Numbered from the stretch's first letter, positions 1 to 12,465 are shown. The stretch is DNA of 64,000 bases from Schistosoma haematobium (GCF_000699445.3 NC_067197.1:32161809-32225808), one strand, 5' to 3'. Program-made: numbers and translations. Notes: generated by a model from the sequence alone, not told the origin.

Positions 1-276
1 AGCTCAGAAGTGCAAAACGTAATTCTCCTTTTCAATAAACGCGTTAAAGCAACTCATCATTTTCATTTGCGATGCATCCTGTATAACAGCACCTTCATAT
101 ACGCCCCTAAAATTATAGCAGACCTCTTCAGTGGTATTTATACGAATGGTAATAATTACTGAGTGGCACTGAGTCAAGAGTTATGTGGGTGACTAGTAAC
201 TGGTAAATGGGCACAGAATACATATGTGCCACACAATTTACTTGTTTTTGCGTGAGCTGTGATGCTGCTTGCTTGC
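1..276. repeat. Left arm of inverted repeat IR1 (partner 2686-2994)
   Basis: Bases 1-276 are the near-identical reverse complement of 2686-2994. The right arm carries an extra 33 bp (2713-2745) absent from the left. The match is still intact at base 1, so the left arm probably continues outside the window. Positions 1-162 encode the same C-terminal peptide as the minus-strand reading frame at 2833-3198, ending in a TGA at 160-162, so a piece of coding-like sequence was carried in the duplication. The inner end lies inside an RTE leader fragment. Origin (foldback element or inverted duplication) is not decided. Confidence 0.85.
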
Positions 277-395
277 ACAAGGCAGTGGAGAAACGTCAGG
301 TGATGCAGTCCCATGGTAGCCGTTGATCGATGATTGGTTCATACACCATTTGTTCCCTCACGACCTTGGAGCCCATGTGCACCACTTATCCTTAC
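240..395 (-). mobile_element. RTE LINE 5'-leader fragment
   Basis: This stretch matches, with some divergence, the 5' untranslated leader of the intact RTE-like LINE in this window (plus-strand positions about 60479-60690). Shared blocks include the run ending in ggcagtgga and the run gcagtcccatggtagcc. Orientation is minus. No coding portion follows, so it is a detached or truncated leader. The inner end of IR1 falls within it. Confidence 0.6.
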
Positions 396-396
396 T

Positions 397-2685
397 GTTG
401 AGAAACCGCATATTATTGAACCACGTTAGAGATAAGATTGACATGAACAATTGTCGGCCCATAAACATTGCTGCAATCATCTCTAGGATTATTAGAAAAA
501 TTGTTAGTGACGAACTTTCTAACTAACTACTCGCTGAGAAATTATCAATGATTCTCATAATCGATTTCTGGAAGTCGATCTTGTAATACTTGCCACTTTG
601 ACTTCTTTAATTTGGTGTTGTCTCAACGTAACCAATGATATCTTGTCTAAATGCTATACTTTGACATTTCTAAAGTTTTCACATCGTTAGTCACCAACTT
701 GTTGTAGATAAACGTGCTCATTACGGGGATCAAAACGTTCTGCTTTCTTAGATTGCTGAATTGTTTCAGAATGGAGCCTAATAATGTTGCGCATTAGTGA
801 TGTAAATACATCTGGAGCTTAAAACATACAGTAGTAGAATTTAAACTTAGGTATTCCTACGATTTGTCGTTTCCGGACAGGCATTAGAACAGATCTCATA
901 GTCTGAACGTCTTATGTGTTGCATAACTCAAAATCTTTATAACATTTCTATCAAACTTTATGGGCAACCACTCATAGCATATTACGCGCTTATTCTTAGT
1001 AATGTGCGCACGAAGAATGAGTTATAGTGGGAATCAGAACAGAGAGTTTACTCTCCCGATACTTGGAACTGTTTGTAAATTGAATTATAATTCCAGATGT
1101 ACCCGAACTTGAGTTTGGCTCTTTATAGAAGAGACTCCAAATCTAATTCTCTTCTTCAAGATACTTAATAAACTATCCTCTACATCCAGTCAAGTAATTC
1201 AATATGCAGAAACTTTAATCAAAACACTCGTAAGTCCTTTTCATTAGTAAAACAAACTTATGCTAACTCATCTCTTTTGATGAATTATTTTACCTGTGAA
1301 TTCTCCAGACTGTGGAATAATCCACTACAATCCATATGCCAGCTGTGATAACTCCCAGTCTTCGTTCACCGTACGGCTCTTCTAAAAATGCGTTTAATGT
1401 TGTAGCACCTGCAAGTGTATCTTATTGCACAAGTTAGATTATAGTAACTGTTCCAGTCAACACTAACTAATTTGAATATATCCAACATGAACATTACATC
1501 AATGAGTCAAATGACATATGCATTATGGTATACCTTGCTGACATATTTTAGTAGTTATTTCTCTGTTGTCCCGACTTCTGTGCCCCTGTTTTATTTTCTC
1601 TGGATATAGATAGTTACAATAAGTTCGTGGTGGCGCATGAAAATTCCTTTCAATGCACTGTGCATGAATCAACAAGATGTCCACTTAAGAAGAATTAAAA
1701 GTTAGCGGCCGATGTATTTCATTGCTGTAATAAATGTCCTAAATGTGCTGCCTAATCAATTTTTGAACTACTGGCATGAACTCTGTAATTACTATAAATT
1801 ATCAAGTGATTTCCTAATTTGAGGTGATACAACGTATTCCAATTATTTGACGGGAAAAACTCTTATGGTTTGCTTATCGAGATGTATATGAAAATGATGC
1901 TCCCTTGGCACACAAGCTTACACAGAGTTATCCAGTTCATGACTGTTGTTTAGTCATAAACTGACAAAGTTTATTATGAAACAACCTGTCGGTATGAATC
2001 AATCAGCAACTTGGTCAACTTGCATAAAATAGAGAAACGTTTGTAACTTGTGGGTAAATGTTGTGATATGTATTGGCGATTAACTCATTTCGGAGAAATG
2101 ACGAATATCATACTTATCTGATAATTTATACCTCTGATTATATCTCACAGGTTGATCTGTAATATTACCTACTTTACAACATGTGTGTGATTTCCAAATG
2201 ATAGGTGGTTGGAGTTAGTCAAAAGTAAAATATAGACAGAGAGTTTTGAACTAACTATCCTACATCACTAAGTCAGACCATCTAGCTTTGCTGTTGCAAC
2301 ACAAATTTCGTCAGACAGATCTGTAGGTCTACAGGAGCATTCTTCAAACCAACTGCAACAGTCTGACAATCTCATTTATGGATTTTGTGTTTCCTCTAAG
2401 TAATTAATTAGAAAAAGTACACATTGGTTAATCGTAAGAACAAAAATTTACTCTGAAGAGTTCCTTTTAATTATTTGATTGAAACACGATACCATCACTC
2501 AAATACACATTTTTTACCTTCTTTTTCTGTGGGAATTTATTCACGCCATTCTACAATTACATTACATGAGTCCACGGTGCCTTGAATTGTCCAACCTGAT
2601 CATGTTTGGGAAATCGATCAAACACGTGAACATGAAATGAAATAGCTTTTGAAATGCCTATGAAAGAAACCAGGAACAATATGTA
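397..2685. other. Spacer of IR1, no gene recognised
   Basis: No reading frame, tRNA-like motif or intact element is visible. Positions about 1510-1810 are a diverged copy of a dispersed repeat also present at about 10560-11000 (shared runs such as cataaatcaacaggctgtcc versus catgaatcaacaagatgtcc). The rest is AT-rich and unassigned. Confidence 0.5.
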
Positions 2686-2994
2686 GCAAGCAAGCAGCAT
2701 CACAGCTCACGCTAACATAAATTTGAATAGGCTATCCTATCAATCAAAAACAAGTAAATTGTGTGGCACATATGTATTCTGTGCCCATTTACCAGTTACT
2801 AGTCACCCACATAACTCTTGACTCAGTGCCACTCAGTAATTATTACCATTCGTATAAATACCACTGAAGAGGTCTGCTATAATTTTAGGGGCGTATATGA
2901 AGGTGCTGTTATACAGGATGCATCGCAAATGAAAATGATGAGTTGCTTTAACGCGTTTATTGAAAAGGAGAATTACGTTTTGCACTTCTGAGCT
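2686..2994. repeat. Right arm of inverted repeat IR1 (partner 1-276)
   Basis: Reverse complement of 1-276 apart from a 33-bp insertion at 2713-2745. The spacer between the arms is about 2.4 kb. The inner end is GCAAGCAAGC, pairing with 267-276. The outer boundary cannot be placed because the partner runs off the window at base 1. Confidence 0.85.
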
Positions 2995-3198
2995 GGCATT
3001 AATTGCTAACAGCAACTCAATAATGGCTTTTAACCTGTGCTTCTCTCTAATTTGGTTAAAAACTATTGTTATTTGCTCAACTGTCGCGAGCTGACGATCA
3101 GATAGAATGTGTCGATGGCATCCTAGAGACCTATACATGAGAAAATTTATCCAAGTCAGAGAAGTTAACCAGTGGGCTGAGGACGTCCCAGTCAGCAT
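2833..3198 (-). CDS. Hypothetical 121-codon reading frame, partly inside IR1
   Basis: An open frame of 121 codons whose last 54 codons lie in the IR1 arm and are repeated, still open, at 1-162 on the plus strand. I do not recognise the protein. It is not low-complexity, has no signal peptide or transmembrane segment that I can see, and has no SINE or LINE similarity. It could be an exon-like relic of a duplicated host gene or a chance frame. Preservation in both arms is weak evidence, because the arms are nearly identical at DNA level anyway. Confidence 0.2.
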   Translation of the reverse strand: MLTGTSSAHWLTSLTWINFLMYRSLGCHRHILSDRQLATVEQITIVFNQIREKHRLKAIIELLLAINASSEVQNVILLFNKRVKATHHFHLRCILYNSTFIYAPKIIADLFSGIYTNGNNY

Positions 3199-3916
3199 GC
3201 TTATAGTACGTATATAGACGGAGTTTTGTCTGGCTCAGTTATGAGAGAGATGGATAGGGAGGGCACAGAGAACTACTTTCTTTTCACTGTTCTTCAACTC
3301 ATTGTATACTTGTACAGGTAGTGGGATGACATCTCTATTAAATATTAGATCAAGTATATTATCACTCTCACTGCGACCAGAAGTGTATGTTAATGGTTAG
3401 CGGAAATTCATCATGACTGACAACTACCGGCAACCCAGTTCATTCTAGGGCAACATGAATCCCTTGAAGTATTGTAGTTTGGAGCGGATGCATGTGTAAA
3501 TGCATTGACTATCAACTCATCCAAATTACCCGAACTTTTGGAGACACGTTAGTATTCTGCGGTCTTTCCTAAATCAGCCCTGCTTACACGACGGTGATGG
3601 TGTCCGTCTTGTACGACGTTTGACGAATTCTGATCATATAGCCACCTCAATTATTATTAAGGTAAAACATGATGTCGGTGTGCAAATTATTGTACGCTAA
3701 AGACATTGTAATATTCTTGCGATTAGGTCTGGAACCAGAAGGTTCTGTATATACTTTCTTATAACATGGTATAGACGTATTAGTATTAACTGTTTTTAAG
3801 AGCTTTCACGCTAGAACTAGGTAGTTGGGCATGAGTTTCTAATGTTTTGCTGAAAGATTTCGAATTAATGTCGCCATTGTACATGCATTGGTTGCCTGAG
3901 GTCACTACATACATTT
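2995..3916. other. Unassigned spacer
   Basis: About 0.9 kb between IR1 and the large palindrome. I see no coding frame beyond the end of the 2833-3198 frame, no tRNA-like box and no element end. Confidence 0.4.
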
Positions 3917-5303
3917 GAGGCAATTTAGCATTCTTCGTTGGTAATTCAGAGTGTTGGCGAACATGAGACAGTTTAACAGCATAAGTGGGTCCTCATGCTG
4001 ATGAGGAAGGATTTGTTGTAATCTCAACAGCATTATGTTCGTTTGAGGTACGCTACTGCGGTTTCATGCGAGACGATACGACCAATCCTAAACTTTGTTA
4101 GTGTACTGAATAGCCGTTCGGATCCCTTCAGCTATTCAACAAATAAACGTGAATCAAATTTAAACAAGATAGGGTAAATCTACATATGGCGCATTACATT
4201 AGAGCGAATACATTCATATGGACTGTCTTGAAGTTCAACGGTTTTTGAAAACCAAATTCCTTACACACTCACACACAAATCCAAGGGTGATTTCGCTAGG
4301 TATATTATAGATAATCACGTTATTTTGAGAGACAATTCACTTAGCAACTTCGCCGGCGATGAAATCGATATCAGGTTGTAATTTCAAGTCCTTTAGGAAC
4401 TACATCCACTAACAGTAGCATTTTGAGTGGCGATAGTGTATGTATTTCTTGGATCACACGAGGAGTTTTGGATTCTTCAGAAGCGCAAATAAACTGAATT
4501 GACCTTCACCAAACACCAAGAAACCCACATTCACGGATTTCTCCCGACAGACTACAAACAGCGAACACTACCTACCCTAATCAAAATATCTACCCAATAA
4601 CACCAACTAAATATGCGAATTCGGATACATCGACAGAGACAAAGGATCATTACTAAGCGACATTCCTTATGATATTCAAGATTTATATCAGGCTCATCAT
4701 ACAAAAGAGTAAACCATATCGTTTAATTAATTAGTTAAAATATTGTGGTAAACAACAATTTAGTACAATCATTAACATTTCTAAATACAACAACTGAGGT
4801 CATCAGACTGATGTTTCTCAAAATCACACTCTCACATAGTGTACACTATTATTATCATCATCATTTGTGTTAACCTTGAGAAATATGTTTCATATGTGAA
4901 AACGCATATTAGATTAGAAGAACACAAATAGTAAATGTGATGATTCTATGTGACATTCAAACACGTATTCCTGACTGAATCGTCAAGTAACAGTCGTTTA
5001 TGTGAACAGATTTGAGAGGACGAAAGTAGTGCATGTTGTGTTCATGTCAAAGTGATACGGTTCATCGAGAATAACATCTTCTTGTTGAACATTATTATCT
5101 TCTAGATCACTTCAACCATACTTTCTAGCTGTGAAACTCACTATAGTCTTGAGTTAAATAGAGGTGTAAGAGCTGAGTGTCCAGTTGACCATAATAGATA
5201 CGACAAAATGAAAACAATTAATGCAACGAATAACCAGTGATAATGAATGTGGTACTAAAATCACTCACCACTATCTCACTTAGTATCACCAATTCATTAG
5301 CAC
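3917..5303. repeat. Left arm of 6.6-kb palindrome IR2 (partner 9160-10541)
   Basis: About 1.39 kb that reads as the reverse complement of 9160-10541 with only scattered differences. The outer limit is the run gaggcaatttagca, facing the matching run ending at 10541. The inner limit is near a block containing cacttagtatcacc. The spacer is about 3.86 kb. The arm contains one copy of a dispersed repeat that recurs at 38870-39250, 41640-42865 and 45228-45640. No transposase is visible, so this may be an inverted duplication rather than a transposon. Confidence 0.88.
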
Positions 5304-6825
5304 TGAAACGAATGGCGACGTTTAAATGACTCAAGTTTCCTTCCTGACGATATGGGTAGATGAAGCTATACAGTGGGTTTTATGTGTGATTTATTGGACG
5401 GCTAGTAGCCTCTGGTTATTCAGAGAAGTTTTACAAAAATAGCAAAGATATTCGAACTCATTCAATTGGAAGAACTGATATGATATTGAGTCGAAATAAT
5501 GAATAACATTCTATTATGTGAGGTAATAATTAATAGATAGAATAGTGAAATTTCAACTCATACTTCAGACGGGTTTGTCGGATTATATTCAGCTCATCAT
5601 GAGTTGTTTCTTCAGTGCATAGTCTCATGTCTCCTGAGGATAGAGGACGGACCGAATTACTCCCCATACTCAGAGCATCAAAAACTGAGTTTCTCATTTT
5701 TGCCCGTTTCACTTCATTTCCATAGTTTTGTGAAAACCCTCTATTTCGCCACAGAGTACTACTACTTCCTTTCAGCTTTCAGTGGAAATTGAGCAAAGCT
5801 ATCATATTTGAACTCGGCTATCAACAGGTCAGAACGGAAAATTCATGTACTCCATCACAGTTGTCATTACCAAGTTGTTTTGTATATAAAATAAGTTGAC
5901 CGGAATGTCAACGATAAAATTGAAGACAATTAAGGGGCAGAAAATCGGAATATGTTTCGTAAACATACTGTTCAAACGCGACGGTATATCAAAACTTCAA
6001 CGTCAATTGCATGTTTACACTTCTTGCAGCGAAGTTGTAAGGCCATACCTGCTTAGGAACGTCAGTTCAACCCATTCCAATCCTGCTGAATGTTAGTGAT
6101 GAGATTTATCAAACGCTGTCGTTTTGAAACGAACTGGATCAAAATCAGTGTCTGCATCATCACTTCAATATTTGTGACAATTATTTACAAAATTACTATG
6201 CACTACTGCTGAACCAGTGCGAAGTTGTGTGTAAAGATGAGGTTTAGTTGAAATCTAATCCACTAGAGATTATAAACTTCAGACTCATTGCATGTACATT
6301 GTTAGTTTAAGGTGGGTAATCAATTCATGGAATGTAGAGTGTAAATTGTTATTGCACGGATTCCAACATCAAGTTGATCCTTTAAAACAAAACACTATTC
6401 CAAATAAATGCACATTAGTCTAGATGACATTGGATATACTCAATTATGTAACAAGTCGTTTTCGTGATTATAAAGCAAACAACTTGAGTGAAATTGACAC
6501 GAGTTCATCATCCACGTGAGATAATATTTAGTGTTCTAAATTGTTGGCACGAAATGCTTCCTCGTTATCGGTGAACTATGGTGACACAGAATAAAATTTG
6601 TTTATCTGGAGATGTCAAGTGATTATATTTTGGAGGTTTAGTCGGTTAAAACTAAACTCAATTTTCTATAATAGAAACTTGATAAAATTAACCAAGTTTG
6701 TTTTTCAAGGTATTTTATAAGTACAAGATTACTTGAAACTGCTCAGGAATATACTAACCAGAATTCTGTGCTTAAAACGAGTTTTCAGGATGTTACGGAA
6801 ATATTTGTGCACACATACGGAGTGA

Positions 6826-6965
6826 CAGGTCGTGGATGCGCACTGCTGAAGAGTCCCATACTAGGACTAAACTGCTATCAAATGCCTCCAGGTTTCCAAT
6901 GGTGATCTAACATTCATCGATCCGTGAACTCCATCAAACTCTGACAAATCTCCACAACCCAATGC
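6826..6965 (+). repeat. Hammerhead SINE fragment, ribozyme core decayed
   Basis: Matches the 3' half of the tRNA-derived hammerhead SINE (compare 40206-40251 minus). It starts near the ribozyme and lacks the tRNA-like part. The first core is present as CTGAAGAG and stem II is intact, but the second core reads TAAA instead of GAAA and the cleavage triplet is lost. It should therefore be inactive. Confidence 0.75.
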
Positions 6966-7540
6966 TGATAATTCTAAGGCGTTTAGATCACTTTTTAATT
7001 TACTGTTCTCTTGTGACACTATGGTTTCTCAATGAAACTTAGAAGGTAGAAACTATTAAGATGAACGAATGAAGACTAAAATATAGTACGACGACAAGTT
7101 TTACGTTGCAAAATATGTCATACATAGAACGTTAGCTTTCTTCATTCAACCTTAATGTTATTCAATGAATAATTCTATGTTTGAATTAGAATAATTCAAA
7201 ATGCAAATGTCAACCAACAATCATATATTTTAGTAGCTATTATAATGACGTATGTTTATGCTCAATGCCAGCTAATGTAGCTATTTCATATAAACTGAAA
7301 GATCCAAACAAAGGTTTGGACTGAAGAATAGCTGTCTAGGTGGGTTAGATACGCGCCCTTGCCCGATTAAAGTCAAAAACAAAGTAATTGGGTAAAATGA
7401 CGGTTCTAATATTCATCATAAAGTTGAATGCACATCGTTACCTAAACAAATATGATCACCCAGCTATTCAACCAATAATTGTTCAATTAATCAGATCTAG
7501 ATTACAATAAATAACGAAGTTGATAAAGGATGCGAGAAAA

Positions 7541-7774
7541 TTACCAATCACAACAAATCAGTGTTATTCTATCCTGTCTGGCTAGATCACGCACAGATTC
7601 ATTCAAAAGATAATATTTGGTTGCTTTATAACACAGAGTGTTTCCAATTCTGAAAGAATGCCTCAATTCACAGTCAATGAAAGGCACAATTCCAGTCAAT
7701 ACAAGCAACACAATCAAGAGGAGGAACAAACCAATATATCTGCTGCCAAGACTAAGTATCATGTCAAACAACAT
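7541..7774 (-). CDS. Small frame with N-terminal hydrophobic segment
   Basis: 77 codons from an ATG at 7774. Residues about 12-32 form a strong hydrophobic run (GLFLLLIVLLVLTGIVPF) that could be a signal peptide or membrane anchor, followed by a polar stretch with cysteines. No repeat similarity is seen within the window and no family is recognised. It might be the first exon of a small secreted-protein gene, which are common in flukes, or a chance frame in AT-rich DNA. I did not find a convincing downstream exon. Confidence 0.2.
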   Translation of the reverse strand: MLFDMILSLGSRYIGLFLLLIVLLVLTGIVPFIDCELRHSFRIGNTLCYKATKYYLLNESVRDLARQDRITLICCDW

Positions 7775-8405
7775 AAATGCAATTCAGGAAGAAACACGAA
7801 AACTTAGTGAAGGCGTAAGAAAAATAGAAACTCTAATGAAATACAAATATTAACAACTCAAATATAATCAAAACGACTAACAAAATGTACAACTAAAAGA
7901 ATCAGTAGGAACAAACTGCAAGTGTATACAGGAGGGATTTTCACACACAAAAATCTTCAAAATGGATCTAACATAAAGCATTCCAAATGAAGTGGCTTTC
8001 ACAGACTTTAACAGAAATATGTTTATAGTAGCTCAAACTGTACAAAATAAATGAACGTTTTGTCATTCTCTTCAGTTTCCACAGTTATATTATCCAGCTT
8101 ATTCATCCGAAATCCGGTCAGATGTACAGCGATACCTTTCGCTGAGAAAAGAATAACATGTGAATTTTAATAGCTCTACGTATTGAATGGAATTGTAAGA
8201 TTAATGATCAGAAATAAATATGGATTAGATAAATTGAAGGACAGTAATGTAAAAACAAGTCAGAATACTATGAATGACGTACAAATTACTGAATGAGATG
8301 GAGTAAATGCTGGATAAATGTCCTAATACGTTTCATCTTTTTCAACATATCTGAATGAGTATAAGCTATGAAAATACAAAGAACATGGTTGTGGGCATAA
8401 CCTTG

Positions 8406-8735
8406 TGTTATAACTTCTGGACTGTGTGCCCTGTTAATGTATACCTAATGATACCGCCAATCAGAAGCAGTGAATTATCGAACGAAACAGTGTGGCATAA
8501 AACATGTGCGAGCAGCCTAGAGTTCTGATTGGTCCTGCTTTCCGCCTAGCCCAGCCATTAAAGTCCAAGACGCTAATCTCTGCTTCTGAAATATGAATCA
8601 TGTATTTCAAACATAGTAGGTGTATATACACCAATCAAGCAGACCACAACGTACCATAATATAGAAAATAACATTTGTACATTATCTGACCAAAAGTGGC
8701 TGTGAATGTGGGAGGCAGTGACTAATAGACTGGAC
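8406..8735 (-). repeat. Diverged solo LTR related to the tandem LTR array
   Basis: Starts TGTTATAAC and aligns over about 170 bases with the 372-bp LTRs at 21374-25944. Shared landmarks are cctagag, attggtcc, tagcccag, atatgaatca, tttcaaacata and cgtaccata. There is no internal region on either side. The 3' limit is uncertain and no target duplication was found. The orientation is assigned by homology to the array, whose coding strand is minus. It shows the family is older than the array. Confidence 0.65.
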
Positions 8736-8757
8736 ATAATTCAAGAATGGTAAAACG

Positions 8758-9035
8758 TATAATAATGGTTCATAGGTCAAAATTAGGCTTATAATAAGAA
8801 GAATATGATTATGAATAGTTTAGTTATTTAACGATTATACGATAAAAATATATACTCATAGTATTGGTCCATGAATGGATCCCAAAGTTACCATTCATTA
8901 TGCTCATCGAGACCTAACACTTTTTGAAAGTAAATCATATTATAATGGTCTGTGGATCGAAAGAAAACTTACAATAAGAAGGATGTGAATATACGTAATC
9001 GAATTGCTGAACACTTATACAATAAGAATACATAT
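8758..9035. repeat. Diverged tandem duplication, period about 184 bp
   Basis: Positions about 8758-8850 and 8942-9035 share ataatggt, cttataataagaag / cttacaataagaag and tataca/cgataa blocks in the same order. No coding content. Confidence 0.5.
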
Positions 9036-9159
9036 AATTATACTCCATTCCAGTTTTCAGAATTCGCCCATAATTTACTGCCGAGTTTCTACGGCTTCAT
9101 TAACCTCGATTGAGTAATGGACATATTATGATTTTATGCCTCTTCATTGTCTTCAACGT

Positions 9160-10541
9160 GCTAATTGGTGATACTAAGTGAGATAGTGGTGAGTGATTTT
9201 AGTACCACATTCATTATCACTGGTTATTCGTTGCATTAATTGTTTTCATTTTGTCGTATCTATTATGGTCAACTGGACACTCAGCTCTTACACCTCTATT
9301 TAACTCAAGACTATAGTGAGTTTCACAGCTAGAAAGTATGGTTGAAGTGATCTAGAAGATAATAATGTTCAACAAGAAGATGTTATTCTCGATGAACCGT
9401 ATCACTTTGACATGAACACAACATGCACTACTTTCGTCCTCTCAAATCTGTTCACATAAACGACTGTTACTTGACGATTCAGTCAGGAATACGTGTTTGA
9501 ATGTCACATAGAATCATCACATTTACTATTTGTGTTCTTCTAATCTAATATGCGTTTTCACATATGAAACATATTTCTCAAGGTTAACACAAATGATGAT
9601 GATAACAATAGTGTACACTATGTGAGAGTGTGATTTTGAGAAACATCAGTCTGATGACCTCAGTTGTTGTATTTAGAAATGTTAATGATTGTACTAAATT
9701 GTTGTTTACCACAATATTTTAACTAATTAATTAAACAATATGGTTTACTCTTTTGTATGATGAGCCTGATATAAATCTTGAATATCATAAGGAATGTCGC
9801 TTAGTAATGATCCTTTGTCTCTGTCGATGTATCCGAATTCGCATATTTAGTTGGTGTTATTGGGTAGATATTTTGATTAGGGTAGGTAGTGTTCGCTGTT
9901 TGTAGTCTGTCGGGAGAAATCCGTGAATGTGGGTTTCTTGGTGTTTGGTGAAGGTCAATTCAGTTTATTCGCGCTTCTGAAGAATCCAAAACTCCTCGTG
10001 TGATCCAAGAAATACATACACTATCGCCACTCAAAATGCTACTGTTAGTGGATGTAGTTCCTAAAGGACTTGAAATTACAACCTGATATCGATTTCATCG
10101 CCGGCGAAGTTGCTAAGTGAATTGTCTCTCAAAATAACGTGATTATCTATAATATACCTAGCGAAATCACCCTTGGATTTGTGTGTGAGTGTGTAAGGAA
10201 TTTGGTTTTCAAAAAACCGTTGAACTTCAAGACAGTCCATATGAATGTATTCGCTCTAATGTAATGCGCCATATGTAGATTTACCCTATCTTGTTTAAAT
10301 TCGATTCACGTTTATTTGTTGAATAGCTGAAGGGATCCGAACGGCTATTCAGTACACTAACAAAGTTTAGGATTGGTCGTACCGTCTCGCATGAAACCGC
10401 AGTAGCGTACCTCAAACGAACATAATGCTGTTGAGATTACAACAAATCCTTCCTCATCAGCATGAGGACCCACTTATGCTGTTAAACTGTCTCATGTTCG
10501 CCAACACTCTGAATTACCAACGAAGAATGCTAAATTGTCTC
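9160..10541. repeat. Right arm of 6.6-kb palindrome IR2 (partner 3917-5303)
   Basis: Reverse complement of 3917-5303 at very high identity. Outside 10541 the two flanks diverge, with only short residual similarity (actacat), so the arm boundary is real. Small differences, such as a few-base gap at the inner edge, argue against an exact assembly mirror artefact. Confidence 0.88.
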
Positions 10542-10559
10542 TTGGGCATGTAGTAAAGC

Positions 10560-11110
10560 CACCCACTTGCTGTCACTTTATGGTTTCACCGCCCTTAGCA
10601 ATTTTAACTAATTCGAATAACATCGACGGTATATCACTGTGTCACATGACACACGCATTTCGGTAGACCTGATTGATATATTTTGGTCATTATTGCTTTG
10701 TTGTTCCGTGCTCTCTGTTTTCGTTTTAATTTCTCTAGTTGTATATAATTATCATTATTTCGATCTGGCACACGAATGGACCTTAATTACACCGTTCATA
10801 AATCAACAGGCTGTCCATTTAAGAAATATTAAAAATTCCCGGCTGATGCATTGGATAACTGTAATATAAGTACTACTTAAACAACTACTGAACTAGTATA
10901 CTTAAAACTTTCTTTTATCACATGTTTGTTCTGCACGTCTAACGTTATTATTTATATCAAATTGATCATGCCTGTAAACTGGCGTGAATTCTGTAATTAT
11001 TATTTTTCAGAATACAAAATTATTATTATCATTATTATTATTATTATTATCACGGTTATGATTATAATGATAAAAACGTGGCACCTTACTACAAATCATT
11101 CCGACCTTCA
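10560..11110 (+). repeat. Dispersed repeat with (att)n tract
   Basis: Homologous to about 1510-1810 and in part to 15338-15410 (the run caaattgatcatgc followed by tgtaaactgg). Its end, with ggcaccttactacaaatcat, reappears inverted near 26045-26065. A simple att repeat lies at about 11024-11052. No recognisable protein, although a 76-codon frame with a hydrophobic stretch runs through it. Confidence 0.5.
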
Positions 11111-11462
11111 TTAACTGACCTTTCTAATTTACAAATCACACCATCTTGAGAGAGTATTCAACATTTCTCACATATAACATTGTTCAGTTCATTCATGTAT
11201 GCCTCATTTTGGTCTTTGTAAAGTAGGACAAACATTATAGACATTTAACTGTAGAGGCTGATGATCGAATCAGTTGTTCGCTCAAATATCCTTTGTGTTT
11301 GCATTGGAATTCTCAAATTGTTAAATTCAAGCATAACAGTCAACCATCAATTCCTTTATTTGATCACGTCAATCTCTCTTAAATATACTAAGAATGTAAA
11401 ACACTGATTGCAAATTAACATACCAGAATGGAGTTTATGGAGATTGTAGTAATTCAACAGTC

Positions 11463-11530
11463 GAATTCATGAGTCGATCAAAGCTAGATAACCATGGAAA
11501 ACCAGGAAGCACTGGAAGGTCGTTGACAAG
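11463..11530 (-). repeat. Hammerhead SINE 3' fragment
   Basis: Reverse complement carries the SINE tail (ccaggttttccatgg type) and only the edge of the ribozyme (cagtgcttcc side). The tRNA-like part and both ribozyme cores are missing. Confidence 0.65.
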
Positions 11531-11908
11531 TGAGTTCGGGTGAAGTTTAAATTCATTTGGTGTTGTTTGCTTGTATGTTCTCATTGTTGTTTAGGAATGC
11601 AATTGATCGGTCAATTTTCTAGAATACTGATTAATTGCTGCCTTAAACAACAATGGGAAGATACGACAAACAACCTCAAGCGAATTTACACTTGTGCATC
11701 ATTTGATTTCCCTGTAAACCATTCAATTCGACCAGATAAATTACAATTTGTTTAACACTAATATGAAATGAAATAAGCAAAAAGAGATGGTAGGTATCAT
11801 AATCAAGGTTTGACTTGATCATTTCAAATAGATTAAGCATTCCATAGATGGTTATAAATCAGTTAATATAGTTGTGATATTCCAATGAGTAGAAAAATTA
11901 CATATTCT

Positions 11909-11944
11909 GACGTCTCGTGACTCAATGTAAGTCACCTCTTCAAA
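11909..11944 (-). ncRNA. Degenerate hammerhead motif at Penelope-like end
   Basis: On the minus strand: TTGAAGAG, a perfect 6-bp stem II (GTGACT / AGTCAC with a 7-base loop), then GAGA and CGTC. Against the hammerhead consensus the first core base and one base of GAAA are changed, so it should be inactive. The stem is conserved in the other copies at 36838-36872 and 37382-37415. Confidence 0.55.
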
Positions 11945-12428
11945 TCAGAATTAATCCAAGTAGAAAAAGTTCAGTGGAACAAAGCAGGTCTGAACAAGTC
12001 AATGTCATGTGATTTCGGTTAAGGTGATTTATATGCGTCATCTATGTAGACATGTGTGTTCATGGTCAGGGATGAAAGCATGTGACTATTGTGTTGAGAA
12101 AGAATAGAGTTTAATTTGTATGTGCGTTTAGAGTGTGAATTTTGAGTAATATGATACATGGTAGCTTGGATAGATAGTCCAATACAGATGCATAGTTACA
12201 AAGTTGTTTATAATTAGATCAGTAGGATTAGGCATTATACGGAAAGCTTCAGCTACTCTCCTCTCTTTGTAGTTGGAAAAGCTTTTCTTGTCTTGTATTA
12301 GTTTGATGTTGTTGATATTGATTTGGTGGTTGTTGAAAAAGGGCATGATCGATCGCATCTAATATTCTTGATTCGTTCCTTTGTATCACTTAAACTTGGA
12401 TGAATTTTGGTCGGATTATTTAGTTATT

Positions 12429-12465
12429 CTGTGAAGAAGCGGCCTGCGTCGAGTGACGAAACATC
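12429..12465 (+). ncRNA. Degenerate hammerhead-like motif at opposite Penelope-like end
   Basis: CTGTGAAGAAG, a rearranged stem region, then GACGAAACATC. The GAAA core is intact but the first core is disrupted. It faces the motif at 11909-11944, giving an inverted pair around the endonuclease fragment. Confidence 0.4.

Larger units (their letters stand above)
5304..8405. other. Palindrome spacer, left part; no clear gene
   Basis: About 5560-5745 repeats a segment also found at 39480-39650 (shared tttgtcggattatattcag). About 5990-6040 resembles 41425-41460. These extend the dispersed repeat family beyond the palindrome arm. A SINE fragment lies at 6826-6965 and a small hydrophobic frame at 7541-7774. 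The remainder is AT-rich, unassigned sequence. Confidence 0.45.
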
